A stretch of DNA of 59,454 bases from Gammaproteobacteria bacterium (GTDB taxonomy: Bacteria; Pseudomonadota; Gammaproteobacteria; JAKEHO01): the NCBI GenBank assembly GCA_027296625.1, contig JAPUIX010000112.1, forward strand, positions 1-59,454, in the 5' to 3' direction. A program made the position numbers and the translations under genes. Under the pieces are notes generated by a model that worked only from the letters and a program-made list of their open reading frames with translations, ran no database searches and was not told where the DNA came from. This document shows positions 13,550 through 23,109 of this stretch, piece by piece. The first letter of the stretch is position 1. Each line of letters begins with the position of its first letter.

Positions 13550-15149
13550 TGCCCATACCCAAGACGACTCTTACGGAAAAGTTAGCCTTGCCCGCTTCAC
13601 TGCCAGTGGTACCACGAAGGCGTGCGTCCGAACTCGTATCTAACGGAAATGTAACGACACTCACATCGTAAACAGAGTCCATCGTTCGTAACGTTTCGGC
13701 ATACTCACTAATGGTTGCCAAAGCTTTGCGATAATTACCATCGAATCGGTCAAGATAACCCGTGACCAACGCAATTTGGAAAAATCGATATGATGTATTC
13801 GTTGCCTCGGCTGTAGCTGGCGCAGCAATTCGATTCTCACTTCCCCGCGTACGGATGTTACCGATCTGATCGTTGGGATCCGTACTTGCACTCCAATCCA
13901 ATTTTTCCAGCTGTATGTTTGGGAACCTAGTCAGTCCCTTGCTAATTATCTTCATCATTTCAAAGGGTGACGTCTTATACTGATCTATTGTGTCAACCAA
14001 ATCGACCGCCACCTTGATCTCTGCGGGAGATACCGGGGTATCCTTTAATCGCTCCCGAGCCATCTGGTAGCGCGCCTCGTAAAAATCCGCTTTTTGTTCG
14101 GCAGCGATACGTTTTTGCCTGAAGCCAATCCCTTCCATTAATGTGAAGCCACTCCATAATGCGCTTCCAAGTATCAAGAGTAGACTACCAACCAGCATCC
14201 CATTGCGAATCCGATGCAACTGATAAATCGGAGTTTGACTGGGAGTCGCATAATTGTGCTTCGGAGGAGATTTCAATAGCAGGTGGGCAAACAGTGGCTC
14301 ACAAAACGGCGACGATAGCATGCGTTTCATACCGATCCGTCGGCCTACCTCATTAACATCCACTAAGTGGTAGCGTATCAACGCCGAGTCGTTACACTGC
14401 GTCCTAAGATCGGAGAGCAATCTGCCATGGCTCAACAGGTAAACGTCTAACGCTTCATCCGGCAATGTGAGGCGGAGGCTATTAAGATATTTGTGGATCT
14501 TTCCAACCTCTTCCAGGATGTATGACGCATCCGGTACCTCACCCAATCGCCGCGTTGTCGCGAGACGACTCATCTTAAGCTGCTGATTGTGAAAAAACGA
14601 TTGCCGCAAGCCGCTCGTCTGCTGAAAACTCACAATCAAAGTGTAAGTTGATGAGCCCGGCAAGGATTTCAATAGCGTTTCGCTCAGGATTGGGACAGAA
14701 TAGATCCCGGCTAGTGGTATCTTGTGCTGTGGTAATAGTTCAAGCCAGGGCTTCAGGATCTCCTGATTCATCAGCGCCGTGAATAGCACCTTGTCATCAC
14801 GACGGCCCTCTGAATCACGTCCCTGCATCAAGGCACAGATGTAAGGAGAATCCCTAAATAGCCGGTTCTTCTTTCGAGCGATCAGGGTCCGCCTGTCGGC
14901 GAGGTAAACATGAGGGATGTGTTCCTGCCTAAATTCCTCCTCCACGATATCCACTAATAAATAAACCGGCACGTCCGGTGTTTCCTCTAGATATCGCGAA
15001 AAATGAAATAACCCCTCCTCGGTGGCATCAAAGACATAAGAATTGCTCAAACCACCTTTGTGCCAATGGTAGACAGTAAGCTTGCCACCGCCCAAAAAGA
15101 AAACCCGTCTACCAAGAAAATCAAATTTTGATCTGAGTAATGACATCAT
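13536..15149 (-). CDS. mshI: MshI-like protein (PilM-PilN type fusion)
   Basis: A 537-aa protein. The first 310 residues look like an actin-fold PilM/GspL-type cytosolic domain. A single membrane helix at about 322-345 (GMLVGSLLLILGSALWSGF) follows, then a coiled-coil and a PilN-like periplasmic domain. A single protein thus supplies what PilM and PilN supply separately in Pseudomonas type IV pili. It overlaps the mshG stop by 29 nt. It should link the cytosolic motor to the periplasmic alignment complex with the MshJ- and MshK-like proteins. Confidence 0.75.
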   Translation of the reverse strand: MMSLLRSKFDFLGRRVFFLGGGKLTVYHWHKGGLSNSYVFDATEEGLFHFSRYLEETPDVPVYLLVDIVEEEFRQEHIPHVYLADRRTLIARKKNRLFRDSPYICALMQGRDSEGRRDDKVLFTALMNQEILKPWLELLPQHKIPLAGIYSVPILSETLLKSLPGSSTYTLIVSFQQTSGLRQSFFHNQQLKMSRLATTRRLGEVPDASYILEEVGKIHKYLNSLRLTLPDEALDVYLLSHGRLLSDLRTQCNDSALIRYHLVDVNEVGRRIGMKRMLSSPFCEPLFAHLLLKSPPKHNYATPSQTPIYQLHRIRNGMLVGSLLLILGSALWSGFTLMEGIGFRQKRIAAEQKADFYEARYQMARERLKDTPVSPAEIKVAVDLVDTIDQYKTSPFEMMKIISKGLTRFPNIQLEKLDWSASTDPNDQIGNIRTRGSENRIAAPATAEATNTSYRFFQIALVTGYLDRFDGNYRKALATISEYAETLRTMDSVYDVSVVTFPLDTSSDARLRGTTGSEAGKANFSVRVVLGMGNEAS

Positions 15150-16326
15150 AAATCGGACCCAAAACAGATAGCATTACCCAAGCAACGATAAGGCCTAATG
15201 TCACCGTCATAGCGGGTTCAAGCGTCGCTTGTAGTCGCTCGATCGATTCTTTAACGTCGCGGGTGTAGAAATAACTCACATTCAAAAGAGCATTTTCGAG
15301 CGCGCCTGTAGTCTCACCAACCTTCAACATTCTAACTACGAGGGGCGGGAAAAGCCCAGTCGCCTGGAAGCTTGCACTCAGGCTTGCACCATCGGCAATT
15401 TGCCGGCCAACCTGGCGCATTGCTTCTTGAACTGCCTTATTACCCACAATTTCCTCGCCAACGTGTATGCACTCCATAATCGTGATACCTGATGCATACA
15501 TCATAGCAAAGAAGTTCGCCAAGCGAGTGAGTATGATCTTTTTAAGCAGAGGCCCGAAAATCGGGATTTTCAACTTATAATAATCAACTTTGTACCGCAT
15601 TGCGGGACTCACCCGAACCGCTAGTATTAAGGCGACAATCACGACGACGGGCACAAGTAAAATGATATACCAATAGTTAGCAAATATTCCTGATACGCCG
15701 ATAAGCACCTTGGTATGCATCGGCAGTTCCTGCCCCATGCTTTGAACAAACTTCAAAAGTTCAGGCACTAAATAGGTCATCAAGAAAAAAAGAACAGCGA
15801 TCACAACACCCACTACAAACAAGGGATAGATGAATAACTTTTTGGTATGGGCCACCTGCTCATCCTGCCATTTAAGATTCTCAGCAAGATTCCGGAACAC
15901 CTCGCTAACCTGACCGCTGCGCTCCCCCGCTTTGACGAGGTTTGCAAATACGTCGCTAAAAACGGAGGGAAACTCAAACATCGTCTCTGACAACGTTTTT
16001 CCGCCTTCAATAGCTTCAAGCATCGCTGAAGTAACTTCACGCATGCGCGGGTTGTCTACACTGTCCCGCAAATCGGTTAGCGCTTCCAGAATTGGCACGC
16101 CGGCTCGTGACGTCTGTTCAAGGTGAAAGCAAAAAGTAATCAGGTCTCGGCGTTTTACGCCCCGCCTAGCGATGCTTAGGCCACGAAAAGCAAGCTGTTT
16201 AAAGTTAACAAGGTCTAGCCCCATCTTCTTGAGGCGTAGCTCAAGATCAGAAACATTAAATGCATCAACGCGTCCTTGAAGGACCTTGCCGTCCGCATTC
16301 ATCGCCTTGTATTTGTAGTATTCCAT
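15121..16326 (-). CDS. mshG: MshG inner-membrane platform protein (GspF/PilC family)
   Basis: A 401-aa type II secretion F-family protein of normal length. It has two cytosolic helical-bundle repeats (about 60-160 and 265-365, each with a G-x-x-x-x-A/E-L and GE(x)SG/TG motif: KAGERSGQV and KVGETTGAL) and three membrane spans near 165-190, 217-240 and 375-398. It is the platform on which the ATPases act during pilus polymerisation. It is nine bases downstream of mshE and overlaps mshI, so all three are probably one transcript. Confidence 0.92.
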   Translation of the reverse strand: MEYYKYKAMNADGKVLQGRVDAFNVSDLELRLKKMGLDLVNFKQLAFRGLSIARRGVKRRDLITFCFHLEQTSRAGVPILEALTDLRDSVDNPRMREVTSAMLEAIEGGKTLSETMFEFPSVFSDVFANLVKAGERSGQVSEVFRNLAENLKWQDEQVAHTKKLFIYPLFVVGVVIAVLFFLMTYLVPELLKFVQSMGQELPMHTKVLIGVSGIFANYWYIILLVPVVVIVALILAVRVSPAMRYKVDYYKLKIPIFGPLLKKIILTRLANFFAMMYASGITIMECIHVGEEIVGNKAVQEAMRQVGRQIADGASLSASFQATGLFPPLVVRMLKVGETTGALENALLNVSYFYTRDVKESIERLQATLEPAMTVTLGLIVAWVMLSVLGPIYDVITQIKI

Positions 16327-16335
16327 GATAGGTGG

Positions 16336-18051
16336 TTATTGCTTCAAGCGACTTGTCAAATCGACGACACGGGCAACTTCATCGAGACTGGTGATACCTT
16401 GAAGTACGCGATTAGCACCCATCTCGGCGAGAGGTCGATACCCCGTGGCCAACGCGGCCCTAGTGAGATCACGCCGAGTCGCATGGCGCGCGATCAGTTC
16501 ATCCAAACTTGAATCAAAATGCAACAGTTCCATCAGTGCTGTGCGACCCTTGTATCCTTGATGGTCGCATGCATCACACCCTTTGGCGCGGAAGATGCTC
16601 TGGGACTTGTCAGTGACCTTGAGCCCCAACAAGTGTCTTTCCGTATCTGACGGTTCATAGGCCTCCTTGCAGTTCGAACAAAGCGTTCTGACCAAGCGCT
16701 GGGCTATAATACCGATGATATTTCCAGCCATGATGTCTGGCGAAATACCAATATCGAGCAGGCGCGGGATGGCGCCAATAGCAGAGTTCGTGTGCAAGGT
16801 GGAAAACACCTGATGTCCGGTCATTGCAGCTCTGAACGCCATTGTTGCAGTGTCTACATCACGTATCTCGCCGACCAGCACGATGTCTGGATCTTGGCGC
16901 ATCACAGAACGAATACCGCTAGCGAAATCGAGCCTTATGGCTTCGTTCACTGAGGTCTGACGTATCATGGCCGTCGGGTATTCCACAGGATCTTCCAAGG
17001 TCATGATGTTGACAGACTCGTCATTTAAATAGTTCAGTAGCGAATAAAGCGTCGTGGTCTTGCCACTCCCTGTCGGGCCTGTCACCAGGATGATTCCTTC
17101 CGGACGCGCCACCATGACCTTAAGCGTCTCAAGCGCCTCTTCATGTAATCCGAGCTCTTCCAGCTGCATGATCCCTTTCTGGCGGTCGAGGATACGGAGC
17201 ACAATATTCTCGCCGTGGACAATAGGAAGCGTAGAGACCCGGAAGTCGATGGGCCGTCCAGAAAGCGACAGGGAAATTCGACCATCCTGGGGCGCGCGGG
17301 TTTCTGCGATATCCATCCCAGCCATGACCTTTAATCGAACGGCAATGGCCGACCAATAGTTCTTGTGGAGACTGCGAACCTGCCGTAACACGCCATCGAT
17401 GCGATAACGGAAGCGTAGAAAATCCTGCTCCGGATTGAAGTGAATATCCGACGCCCCGCGCTTAACGGCATCGGACAACAATGCATTCACGAGGCGTACA
17501 ACAGGCTGACTGTACTCGTCGCTCTCCGCATCCAAACTTTGGTAATCTATTTCACCGGTTTCGATCTCATGCAAGATGCCGTCAACGGATAGCTCGAAAC
17601 CATAAAACTGGTCGATCGCCTTTTGGATCTCCGCCTCGCCCGCCAGCAAAGGAACGATTTCCACATTGTTCCCTAACTGCGCACTGATCTGATCCAATGC
17701 GACCACGTTAAATGTGTCTGCCATAGCCACGGTCAATTGATGACTATCTTCATCGTAAGTAATGGGCAGGATATGGAAGCGCCCTGCCATTTCCTTGGGA
17801 ATAAGCTTGATGGCCTCGCTGTCCGCTACGACCTTTAATAGATCAATACTTTCCTGCCCCAGCGCGCCTCCGACCACATCCCGGATGATCGCCTCTGTGG
17901 CAAAACCCAAGCGCACCAAGATTTTACCGAGGTGTTCCTTTGTTCGATTTTTTTGCTGTTCCGTGAGGGCGATGTGGATCTGGTCGAGGCTGACTACCCC
18001 CTTTTTTACCAGTAGCTCGCCGATACGAAGGTTTTTCTTCGGGGCATCCAC
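16336..18051 (-). CDS. mshE: MshE pilus extension ATPase with MshEN c-di-GMP-binding domain
   Basis: A 571-aa GspE/PilB-type ATPase. The N-terminal domain carries two motifs of the MshEN fold that binds c-di-GMP: RIGELLVKKGVVSLDQ (9-24) and LGKILVRLGF (41-50). The motor domain has Walker A GPTGSGKTT (325-333), Walker B DIVLVGEIRD (389-398), and a four-cysteine zinc site (C458, C461, C492, C495). All catalytic elements look intact. It powers pilin polymerisation through MshG. The c-di-GMP response is family knowledge from Vibrio cholerae MshE, and the motifs are seen here. Confidence 0.93.
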   Translation of the reverse strand: MDAPKKNLRIGELLVKKGVVSLDQIHIALTEQQKNRTKEHLGKILVRLGFATEAIIRDVVGGALGQESIDLLKVVADSEAIKLIPKEMAGRFHILPITYDEDSHQLTVAMADTFNVVALDQISAQLGNNVEIVPLLAGEAEIQKAIDQFYGFELSVDGILHEIETGEIDYQSLDAESDEYSQPVVRLVNALLSDAVKRGASDIHFNPEQDFLRFRYRIDGVLRQVRSLHKNYWSAIAVRLKVMAGMDIAETRAPQDGRISLSLSGRPIDFRVSTLPIVHGENIVLRILDRQKGIMQLEELGLHEEALETLKVMVARPEGIILVTGPTGSGKTTTLYSLLNYLNDESVNIMTLEDPVEYPTAMIRQTSVNEAIRLDFASGIRSVMRQDPDIVLVGEIRDVDTATMAFRAAMTGHQVFSTLHTNSAIGAIPRLLDIGISPDIMAGNIIGIIAQRLVRTLCSNCKEAYEPSDTERHLLGLKVTDKSQSIFRAKGCDACDHQGYKGRTALMELLHFDSSLDELIARHATRRDLTRAALATGYRPLAEMGANRVLQGITSLDEVARVVDLTSRLKQ

Positions 18052-18053
18052 GG

Positions 18054-19727
18054 TTACTCCGTAGTAACTGCAGCAGACAGGGATGTTATACGTGATTTGA
18101 CTGCAGTGTTATTAAAGTTAACCGAGTCTCGCCCGGCCAACTCCAATGCGCGATTATAATAGGTCAACGCTGATTTCGACTGTCCCAAGTGATCCAGACT
18201 GACCGCAAGATTCAACGCATAGTCTGAGTTAGTGCTATCGGCACTATACGCATTAAAATAGGCGCCCTGTGCTTCCGCCCAACGCGACTGTCTTGCATAG
18301 GCATTACCGAGATCAAACTTAAGGTAGGGTGCACCGGGATTCTCAGCGATCAAAAGCTTGACCCGGCTCTCAACCAAGACAGGATCGCTTCCACTACCCC
18401 GCAGGTTCAACATGGCTGCTTGGGCGACGGTGTCCTTGGGATTAAGTGTCAACAGCTGACTGTATATCCGGTACGCTATTTGCAAATCGCCATGGTGCGT
18501 GGCAATGGCTCCAAGCCCGAGTAACGCATTCCGGTTTTCCGGCTCCGTGCTTAGGATCTCTCGGTAGCCTGCCGCAGCCTGAGGGTAGTTCCCTGCAAGG
18601 TAGGCCTGATAGGCACTCGTCACCAAGCTGGCTACGCGATCGGGGGACCGGCTGCGCGTGATCCTGATCAGCCTGGGTTCCACCACGAACTGTCCGGGGG
18701 ACATCAGGCTTTCACCCTCACCCCTCATGGGCGCTGGGGCTTGCGCGGCGAATCGGGTTGTAGGCGCTACTTTGACCTCAGGCTCGGTGCGGAGCGTCTG
18801 GGGTGGCGCACCGGCTGCCACCTCGGCCTCACCCGCCAAGCTCCGCGGCGTCCCCACGGCAACCTCGGGGCTGGTTGGTACGGACGCCACCGTCTCAACT
18901 TCCACCTCGCCGGCCACCGCAACATCTGGGGCGGGCACGACCACTTCCCCGATAGGCGGCTCAGCAACCGGCTGAACTGGAAGTGGAGACTCAATGCCCT
19001 TTGCCACCAACGGTGAGGGCACATCCCGCGATATGGGCGTCACCATCAGATAGTAGATGACGCTGCCCGCGAGCACCGCCACCAACACAAGACCGCTGAA
19101 CGCGCCCCATTTCAGACCGCTGCCCGAGGCGGATGTCCCGGCGGCAGTGAATACCGTCTGCGCTGCAACCGGTGTCGGTTGCTCGGACACGCCCGGGCCA
19201 ATCCCACGGGCACCTATCCCGGGCTCCCCCGTCACGGTCCTGTCGTACGAGCCGGTGGCATCAAAATAGCCCTCAAGCGAACTCCGCACCGCGCGCTGTG
19301 ACGGCAGGGTGGAGACCTGATCGTAGGAGTCCTCCCCAAGGACTTGCATCTCGGGATCCGTCTGCCCGTCCTCGTTATCGTAGGGCGCAGCTGACCCTTC
19401 TAGGACCATGGTGTCCGCTGCGAGCTCTGTGGTCTTCTCAGGGTCGTGAGACCCTTCGGGGCCAAGCGCTGTGTCCTCTGCCTCCGCCTCCATGGGTTCG
19501 AGGCCGAGCCGCGTGCCCTCTTCTTCGCCTGGGAGATCATCGACGCTTGCCTCAATGGGCACGTCCTCCGCGCTCGGTGGCGTGGCCTTTGGGGTCTCGG
19601 CCGTGGCAGCCGGCTTAGCGCTCGAAATCTCCCCTTCCGGTTTTTCGGCCTCCGCCTCGCGCCGGCGCTTAGCCGCCGCTTTCTTCTCCTTTTCGGCCTT
19701 CTTGAGCGCGTCCATCAAGAGGCTCAT
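18054..19727 (-). CDS. mshN: MshN-like TPR protein
   Basis: A 557-aa protein: a charged start (MSLLMDALKKAEKEKK) typical of MshN/GspB-like proteins, an acidic low-complexity region to about 200, one membrane helix at 208-229, a Pro/Val/Glu-rich periplasmic linker (about 235-345), and a C-terminal domain of about five TPRs (375-545). It overlaps mshL by 4 nt (ATGA) and ends 2 nt before mshE, so expression is coupled. MshN is thought to help secretin or pilus assembly. The linker is unusually long and compositionally biased. Confidence 0.82.
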   Translation of the reverse strand: MSLLMDALKKAEKEKKAAAKRRREAEAEKPEGEISSAKPAATAETPKATPPSAEDVPIEASVDDLPGEEEGTRLGLEPMEAEAEDTALGPEGSHDPEKTTELAADTMVLEGSAAPYDNEDGQTDPEMQVLGEDSYDQVSTLPSQRAVRSSLEGYFDATGSYDRTVTGEPGIGARGIGPGVSEQPTPVAAQTVFTAAGTSASGSGLKWGAFSGLVLVAVLAGSVIYYLMVTPISRDVPSPLVAKGIESPLPVQPVAEPPIGEVVVPAPDVAVAGEVEVETVASVPTSPEVAVGTPRSLAGEAEVAAGAPPQTLRTEPEVKVAPTTRFAAQAPAPMRGEGESLMSPGQFVVEPRLIRITRSRSPDRVASLVTSAYQAYLAGNYPQAAAGYREILSTEPENRNALLGLGAIATHHGDLQIAYRIYSQLLTLNPKDTVAQAAMLNLRGSGSDPVLVESRVKLLIAENPGAPYLKFDLGNAYARQSRWAEAQGAYFNAYSADSTNSDYALNLAVSLDHLGQSKSALTYYNRALELAGRDSVNFNNTAVKSRITSLSAAVTTE

Positions 19728-21367
19728 AGTCCACTCTCCGAACCGGCGTATTCTGCAGGCGGGGCCCCCGCCGTAACGTCCTCCAGGAAGGGCCGGTAAT
19801 CGGCCAAGTCCCCAGCAAGGCTCGCCCTGTGCACCACCACGGGGCGCAAGAAGATGACCAGCTCTGTCTTTAGATAGTCCTTGGTCACGCTGGTAAAGAG
19901 CAGCTCGCCGATGAGCGGCAGCTTGGAGAGAAACGGCACCGAGGTGGTAAGGTCGTCAGTGATATCCTGCATCAGACCGCCAAGCACGGCAATGTCACCA
20001 TCGTTGATCCTGAGCACCGACTCCATCTCCTGTACCGCGATCACGGGGACCTGGTTCTGCACCGTCAAAACAGGATTCGGATCAGTCGCGAAACTGGCAA
20101 TCCGAGAGATGGTTGGGCGCACGGTGAGCGTCACGGCACCGTCTTGGCTAATCTGCGGGGTTACCGTCATGATGAACCCGACGGGCACCGTATGCACCGT
20201 CGACGAAGTGGCCTGAGAGGATACCCCCTGCGTCGTATCGACTGTCTGTTCGACCGTAAAATAAACCTCATTTCGAACCACCTTAAGCAACGCCGTTTGG
20301 TTGTTCAGTACCATCAGCCGGGGACTGGAGAGGACCTTGGTGTCACCAAACTCATCGAGTAGACTGACCAAGGCGGTCACGTCATTGTTGCCGCCGGTTG
20401 GGAATCGCTCGATGGTAAAAAACGTCGTTGTCAGGGCCGGGGCAGCCGGGAGCAGCAGCTGGGTGATGTCGATGGCCTCGCCCCCTATGTTAATTACGGA
20501 CCAGTCAATTCCGGCCTGGTATTTATCCGACAGCGTCACTTCCGCCACGGTGGCCTCAACCAGCACCTGGCGCTCGGCGTTCGCCATGACCTGGTCAATA
20601 AAGGCCTGCACCTGCTCGTGCTCGCGGGCGGTGGCCACGACGCTGATGAGCCCGGTCTCGGGGTTCACGATCACGAACTCCGAGGAGGGGATGCCGCCCC
20701 CGCCTCCCAGGGTCGCGCCCGCCCCTTCGCCGATGATCGCCAGGATGTTTCTGCTGAGCGTTTCCCAGAAGCGATTAAAGTGGAGTGTAGTTACATTTGT
20801 GGTAGAGGCATTGGTCCCGGCAGCACCGCCTGCCCCTCCCTCACCAAGCGCCGCGAGGCCCGTTGTCGCGACCTCCGTGGTCACCTGGTTGCTACTGGTG
20901 GTCTCCCGGGTGATGTTGACGTAGTCCACCGGATAGGTCCTAAGATGGGGGCGATCCGGCGAGAGAATCAAAGTGTCGCGCTTGTATTCGTAGCGGAGAT
21001 CCACCTGCCTTGCGATCCGGTCCAGGATCTGCGGGAGTGTCTGGTCCACCGCATTCAGGGTGACGACGCCCTCGATGCTGGGGTCGATATCCACATTCAG
21101 ATTGGCGTCACGGGCAAGGGCAAACAATAGCTCACCGGCCGGCACCTGATTCACGACCACCGTATATCGCTCGAGCTCGGGTACAGGCTCAGGCGCCGGG
21201 ACGAACGGGGCTGCCTGCACCAGCTCGGGGATCTCTTCTGCGGGCGCCACCTCCTTGTCCGGGACTAGGTGGCCAGGAGAGGGCTCGAAAGGTTCGGGCC
21301 CGTCCCAGTTCAGGGAACAGGCGGCCAATAGGATCGTTAAGCTACTGATTAATGAGAATTTACCCAT
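19724..21367 (-). CDS. mshL: MshL secretin, outer-membrane lipoprotein
   Basis: A GspD/PilQ-family secretin of about 547 aa. A lipoprotein signal MGKFSLISSLTILLAAC gives lipid attachment at C17. An STN/N0-type domain follows (LFALARDANLNVDIDPSIEGVVTL), then N1-like domains with a Gly-rich loop, and the secretin core with VLVEATVAEVTLSDKYQAGI and the VAVQEMESVLRINDGDIAVLGGL region. I chose ATG 21367, which has GGGG about eight bases upstream and gives a classical signal. A TTG at 21397 with AGAGG upstream is an alternative that adds ten residues. It forms the pore for the pilus. Confidence 0.9.
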   Translation of the reverse strand: MGKFSLISSLTILLAACSLNWDGPEPFEPSPGHLVPDKEVAPAEEIPELVQAAPFVPAPEPVPELERYTVVVNQVPAGELLFALARDANLNVDIDPSIEGVVTLNAVDQTLPQILDRIARQVDLRYEYKRDTLILSPDRPHLRTYPVDYVNITRETTSSNQVTTEVATTGLAALGEGGAGGAAGTNASTTNVTTLHFNRFWETLSRNILAIIGEGAGATLGGGGGIPSSEFVIVNPETGLISVVATAREHEQVQAFIDQVMANAERQVLVEATVAEVTLSDKYQAGIDWSVINIGGEAIDITQLLLPAAPALTTTFFTIERFPTGGNNDVTALVSLLDEFGDTKVLSSPRLMVLNNQTALLKVVRNEVYFTVEQTVDTTQGVSSQATSSTVHTVPVGFIMTVTPQISQDGAVTLTVRPTISRIASFATDPNPVLTVQNQVPVIAVQEMESVLRINDGDIAVLGGLMQDITDDLTTSVPFLSKLPLIGELLFTSVTKDYLKTELVIFLRPVVVHRASLAGDLADYRPFLEDVTAGAPPAEYAGSESGL

Positions 21368-21397
21368 CGTGTGGGCCCCATTATTGGCTTTATACAA

Positions 21398-21575
21398 GAT
21401 TCGGCACCTCTCTAAACTAGCATATTATAAATATTATAGAAGCAATTCACTTACATCGGTTTTCGAATGCGGGGCTCTCATGGAAGCCAGACATCGGCGA
21501 GGGGGCATGAAGCCGGACGCAATACTAAAGTGTAGCTAATAGAGAACGGCAATAAAGCCCGGGATGCCCATACCC
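21398..21575. promoter_or_regulatory. AT-rich gap between mshM and mshL, possible promoter
   Basis: A gap of about 180 bp inside an otherwise tightly packed minus-strand operon. On the minus strand it holds two TATAAT hexamers in an AT-rich stretch at about 21420-21440, close upstream of mshL. I found no good -35 partner at 17 bp, so the promoter is tentative, but the size of the gap suggests that mshL to the last pilin gene can be transcribed apart from mshM. Confidence 0.4.
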
Positions 21576-23108
21576 CTACCGGGATTCGGGCGATCCGGGG
21601 CGGGTGTGGGCGTCGCTCGCAGGAATGGCCCGATAGATGATGGACGTACAGCGGGTACAGGCCTTCTCAGACAGGACCGGTCCGTCGTCGAAGACGACCT
21701 CGGGGGGCAACACCGCAATCTGCTGCTCAAGGCGTGCCGCCTCCTTGGCTGAGAGCTGACCCAGGGGCATATCATCGACCTGAGACACCGGGGCAATGCC
21801 AAGCGCCGTCTCAAGTTGAACTTGGACCGCATTCGAGGGCAAGGAGGTTGCCGTTGGCTGGCGCTCATCGGGCAGATCCATTGCCAAGACCAGCTCGTCA
21901 TCGGGCCCCACTGCGACCACGTCCCGACTTTCCTCAGCGATGGGAAACAGGTCAAGGGATGCGCTACGGTATGCCACTTCCTCCGCTCGCCGTGAATGCG
22001 CGAGCCCATCGGCCGGGGCGTCCACTGCTACGGTATCCGTCTCGGCCAAAGAGGCGTCTGGGACCGCATCGGGCGCACTCGCGGGTTCAGCCGGCTCCAC
22101 GGGCTCCACCTCGTCAATGGCCTCCTCACCGCCGCCCCCCACCGTCAGTTCATGGGTTACGGTGCCCATGGCAAGGGCAGCCAGCTCAGAAAACGCGTCG
22201 CTTTTCCAGAGCGCTTGATCCCACGCCCACAGCACGACGGCCCCCACAATCACGAAGCCCACTACGGCCTGAGTGGCAGCGCGCAGCCACCCCCACCGAG
22301 CCACGAACTCGCTGTCCCGCGCGGCCGCCTTCACATGCCTTGAGGTGACCCGCTTGCCATTGGCTGCGTAGGCCGCCAACAGAGACTTATCCGCAAGGAT
22401 ATTGATGCGTCGAACCAAACCATTAGAGCGCCGAGCAACTTCACGGATCGCCGCTGGCGTAAAGAGCTCTGCCCCCATATAACCACAGGTCCTCAGGCGC
22501 GCGTTGACGTAATCCCGGATCTCACCCGGCTTGAACGGGAGAAGCTTGAAGTTGTAAGTGATGCGTTCCTTCAGCTGGCGAATTTCAGCCCTGCCCAGGA
22601 GCTGGTCGAGTTCGGGCTGCCCGAAAAGCACGATCTGAAGCAGCTTGTGTTGTTGGGTCTCGAGGTTGCTAAGTAGCCGGATCTCCTCTAGCGTCTCGAC
22701 CGGCATGCTCTGAGCCTCCTCGATAAAAACCACCACTAGATGGTTTTCAGCATGCCGCTTCAGTAACCAATCCTGCAGGGTCTGCATGACTTGCAAGCGG
22801 CTATCGGAGGCACGAATCGGGAGCTTTAACTCAAAAGCAATGATGTCCAGAATATGCTCCGGCGCGACACTGGGATTAGCGAGATAGACGACGTCAACGT
22901 TGGCCGGCAACTCGACTGCCAACATGCGGCACAACATAGTCTTGCCGCTTCCCACTTCGCCAACAACCTTGACAATCCCCTCGCCGCTAACAATGGCATA
23001 CATCAAGGCCTCTAAAATGGGGCCGCGGTTACCACCCGGGAAAAACAGGTGTGTATCTGGCGTTATCTTAAAAGGCGGTTGCTTCAGGCCGAAATAACCA
23101 TAATACAT
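21576..23108 (-). CDS. mshM: MshM/ExeA-like AAA+ ATPase with long periplasmic extension
   Basis: A 510-aa protein. The first 265 residues are an ExeA/MshM-type AAA+ domain, beginning MYYGYFGLKQPPFKITPD, with Walker A GEVGSGKT (about 50-57), Walker B VVVFIEEAQ (about 124-132) and a sensor region SNLETQQHK. A membrane helix follows at about 281-299 (VVGFVIVGAVVLWAW), then about 210 residues rich in Glu, Pro and Ala that should be periplasmic. ExeA proteins help place the secretin, often by touching peptidoglycan, but no clear peptidoglycan-binding motif is visible. Its start lies 1 nt after the regulator stop, with GGAGAGGTG as ribosome-binding site. Confidence 0.85.
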   Translation of the reverse strand: MYYGYFGLKQPPFKITPDTHLFFPGGNRGPILEALMYAIVSGEGIVKVVGEVGSGKTMLCRMLAVELPANVDVVYLANPSVAPEHILDIIAFELKLPIRASDSRLQVMQTLQDWLLKRHAENHLVVVFIEEAQSMPVETLEEIRLLSNLETQQHKLLQIVLFGQPELDQLLGRAEIRQLKERITYNFKLLPFKPGEIRDYVNARLRTCGYMGAELFTPAAIREVARRSNGLVRRINILADKSLLAAYAANGKRVTSRHVKAAARDSEFVARWGWLRAATQAVVGFVIVGAVVLWAWDQALWKSDAFSELAALAMGTVTHELTVGGGGEEAIDEVEPVEPAEPASAPDAVPDASLAETDTVAVDAPADGLAHSRRAEEVAYRSASLDLFPIAEESRDVVAVGPDDELVLAMDLPDERQPTATSLPSNAVQVQLETALGIAPVSQVDDMPLGQLSAKEAARLEQQIAVLPPEVVFDDGPVLSEKACTRCTSIIYRAIPASDAHTRPGSPESR

Positions 23109-23109
23109 A

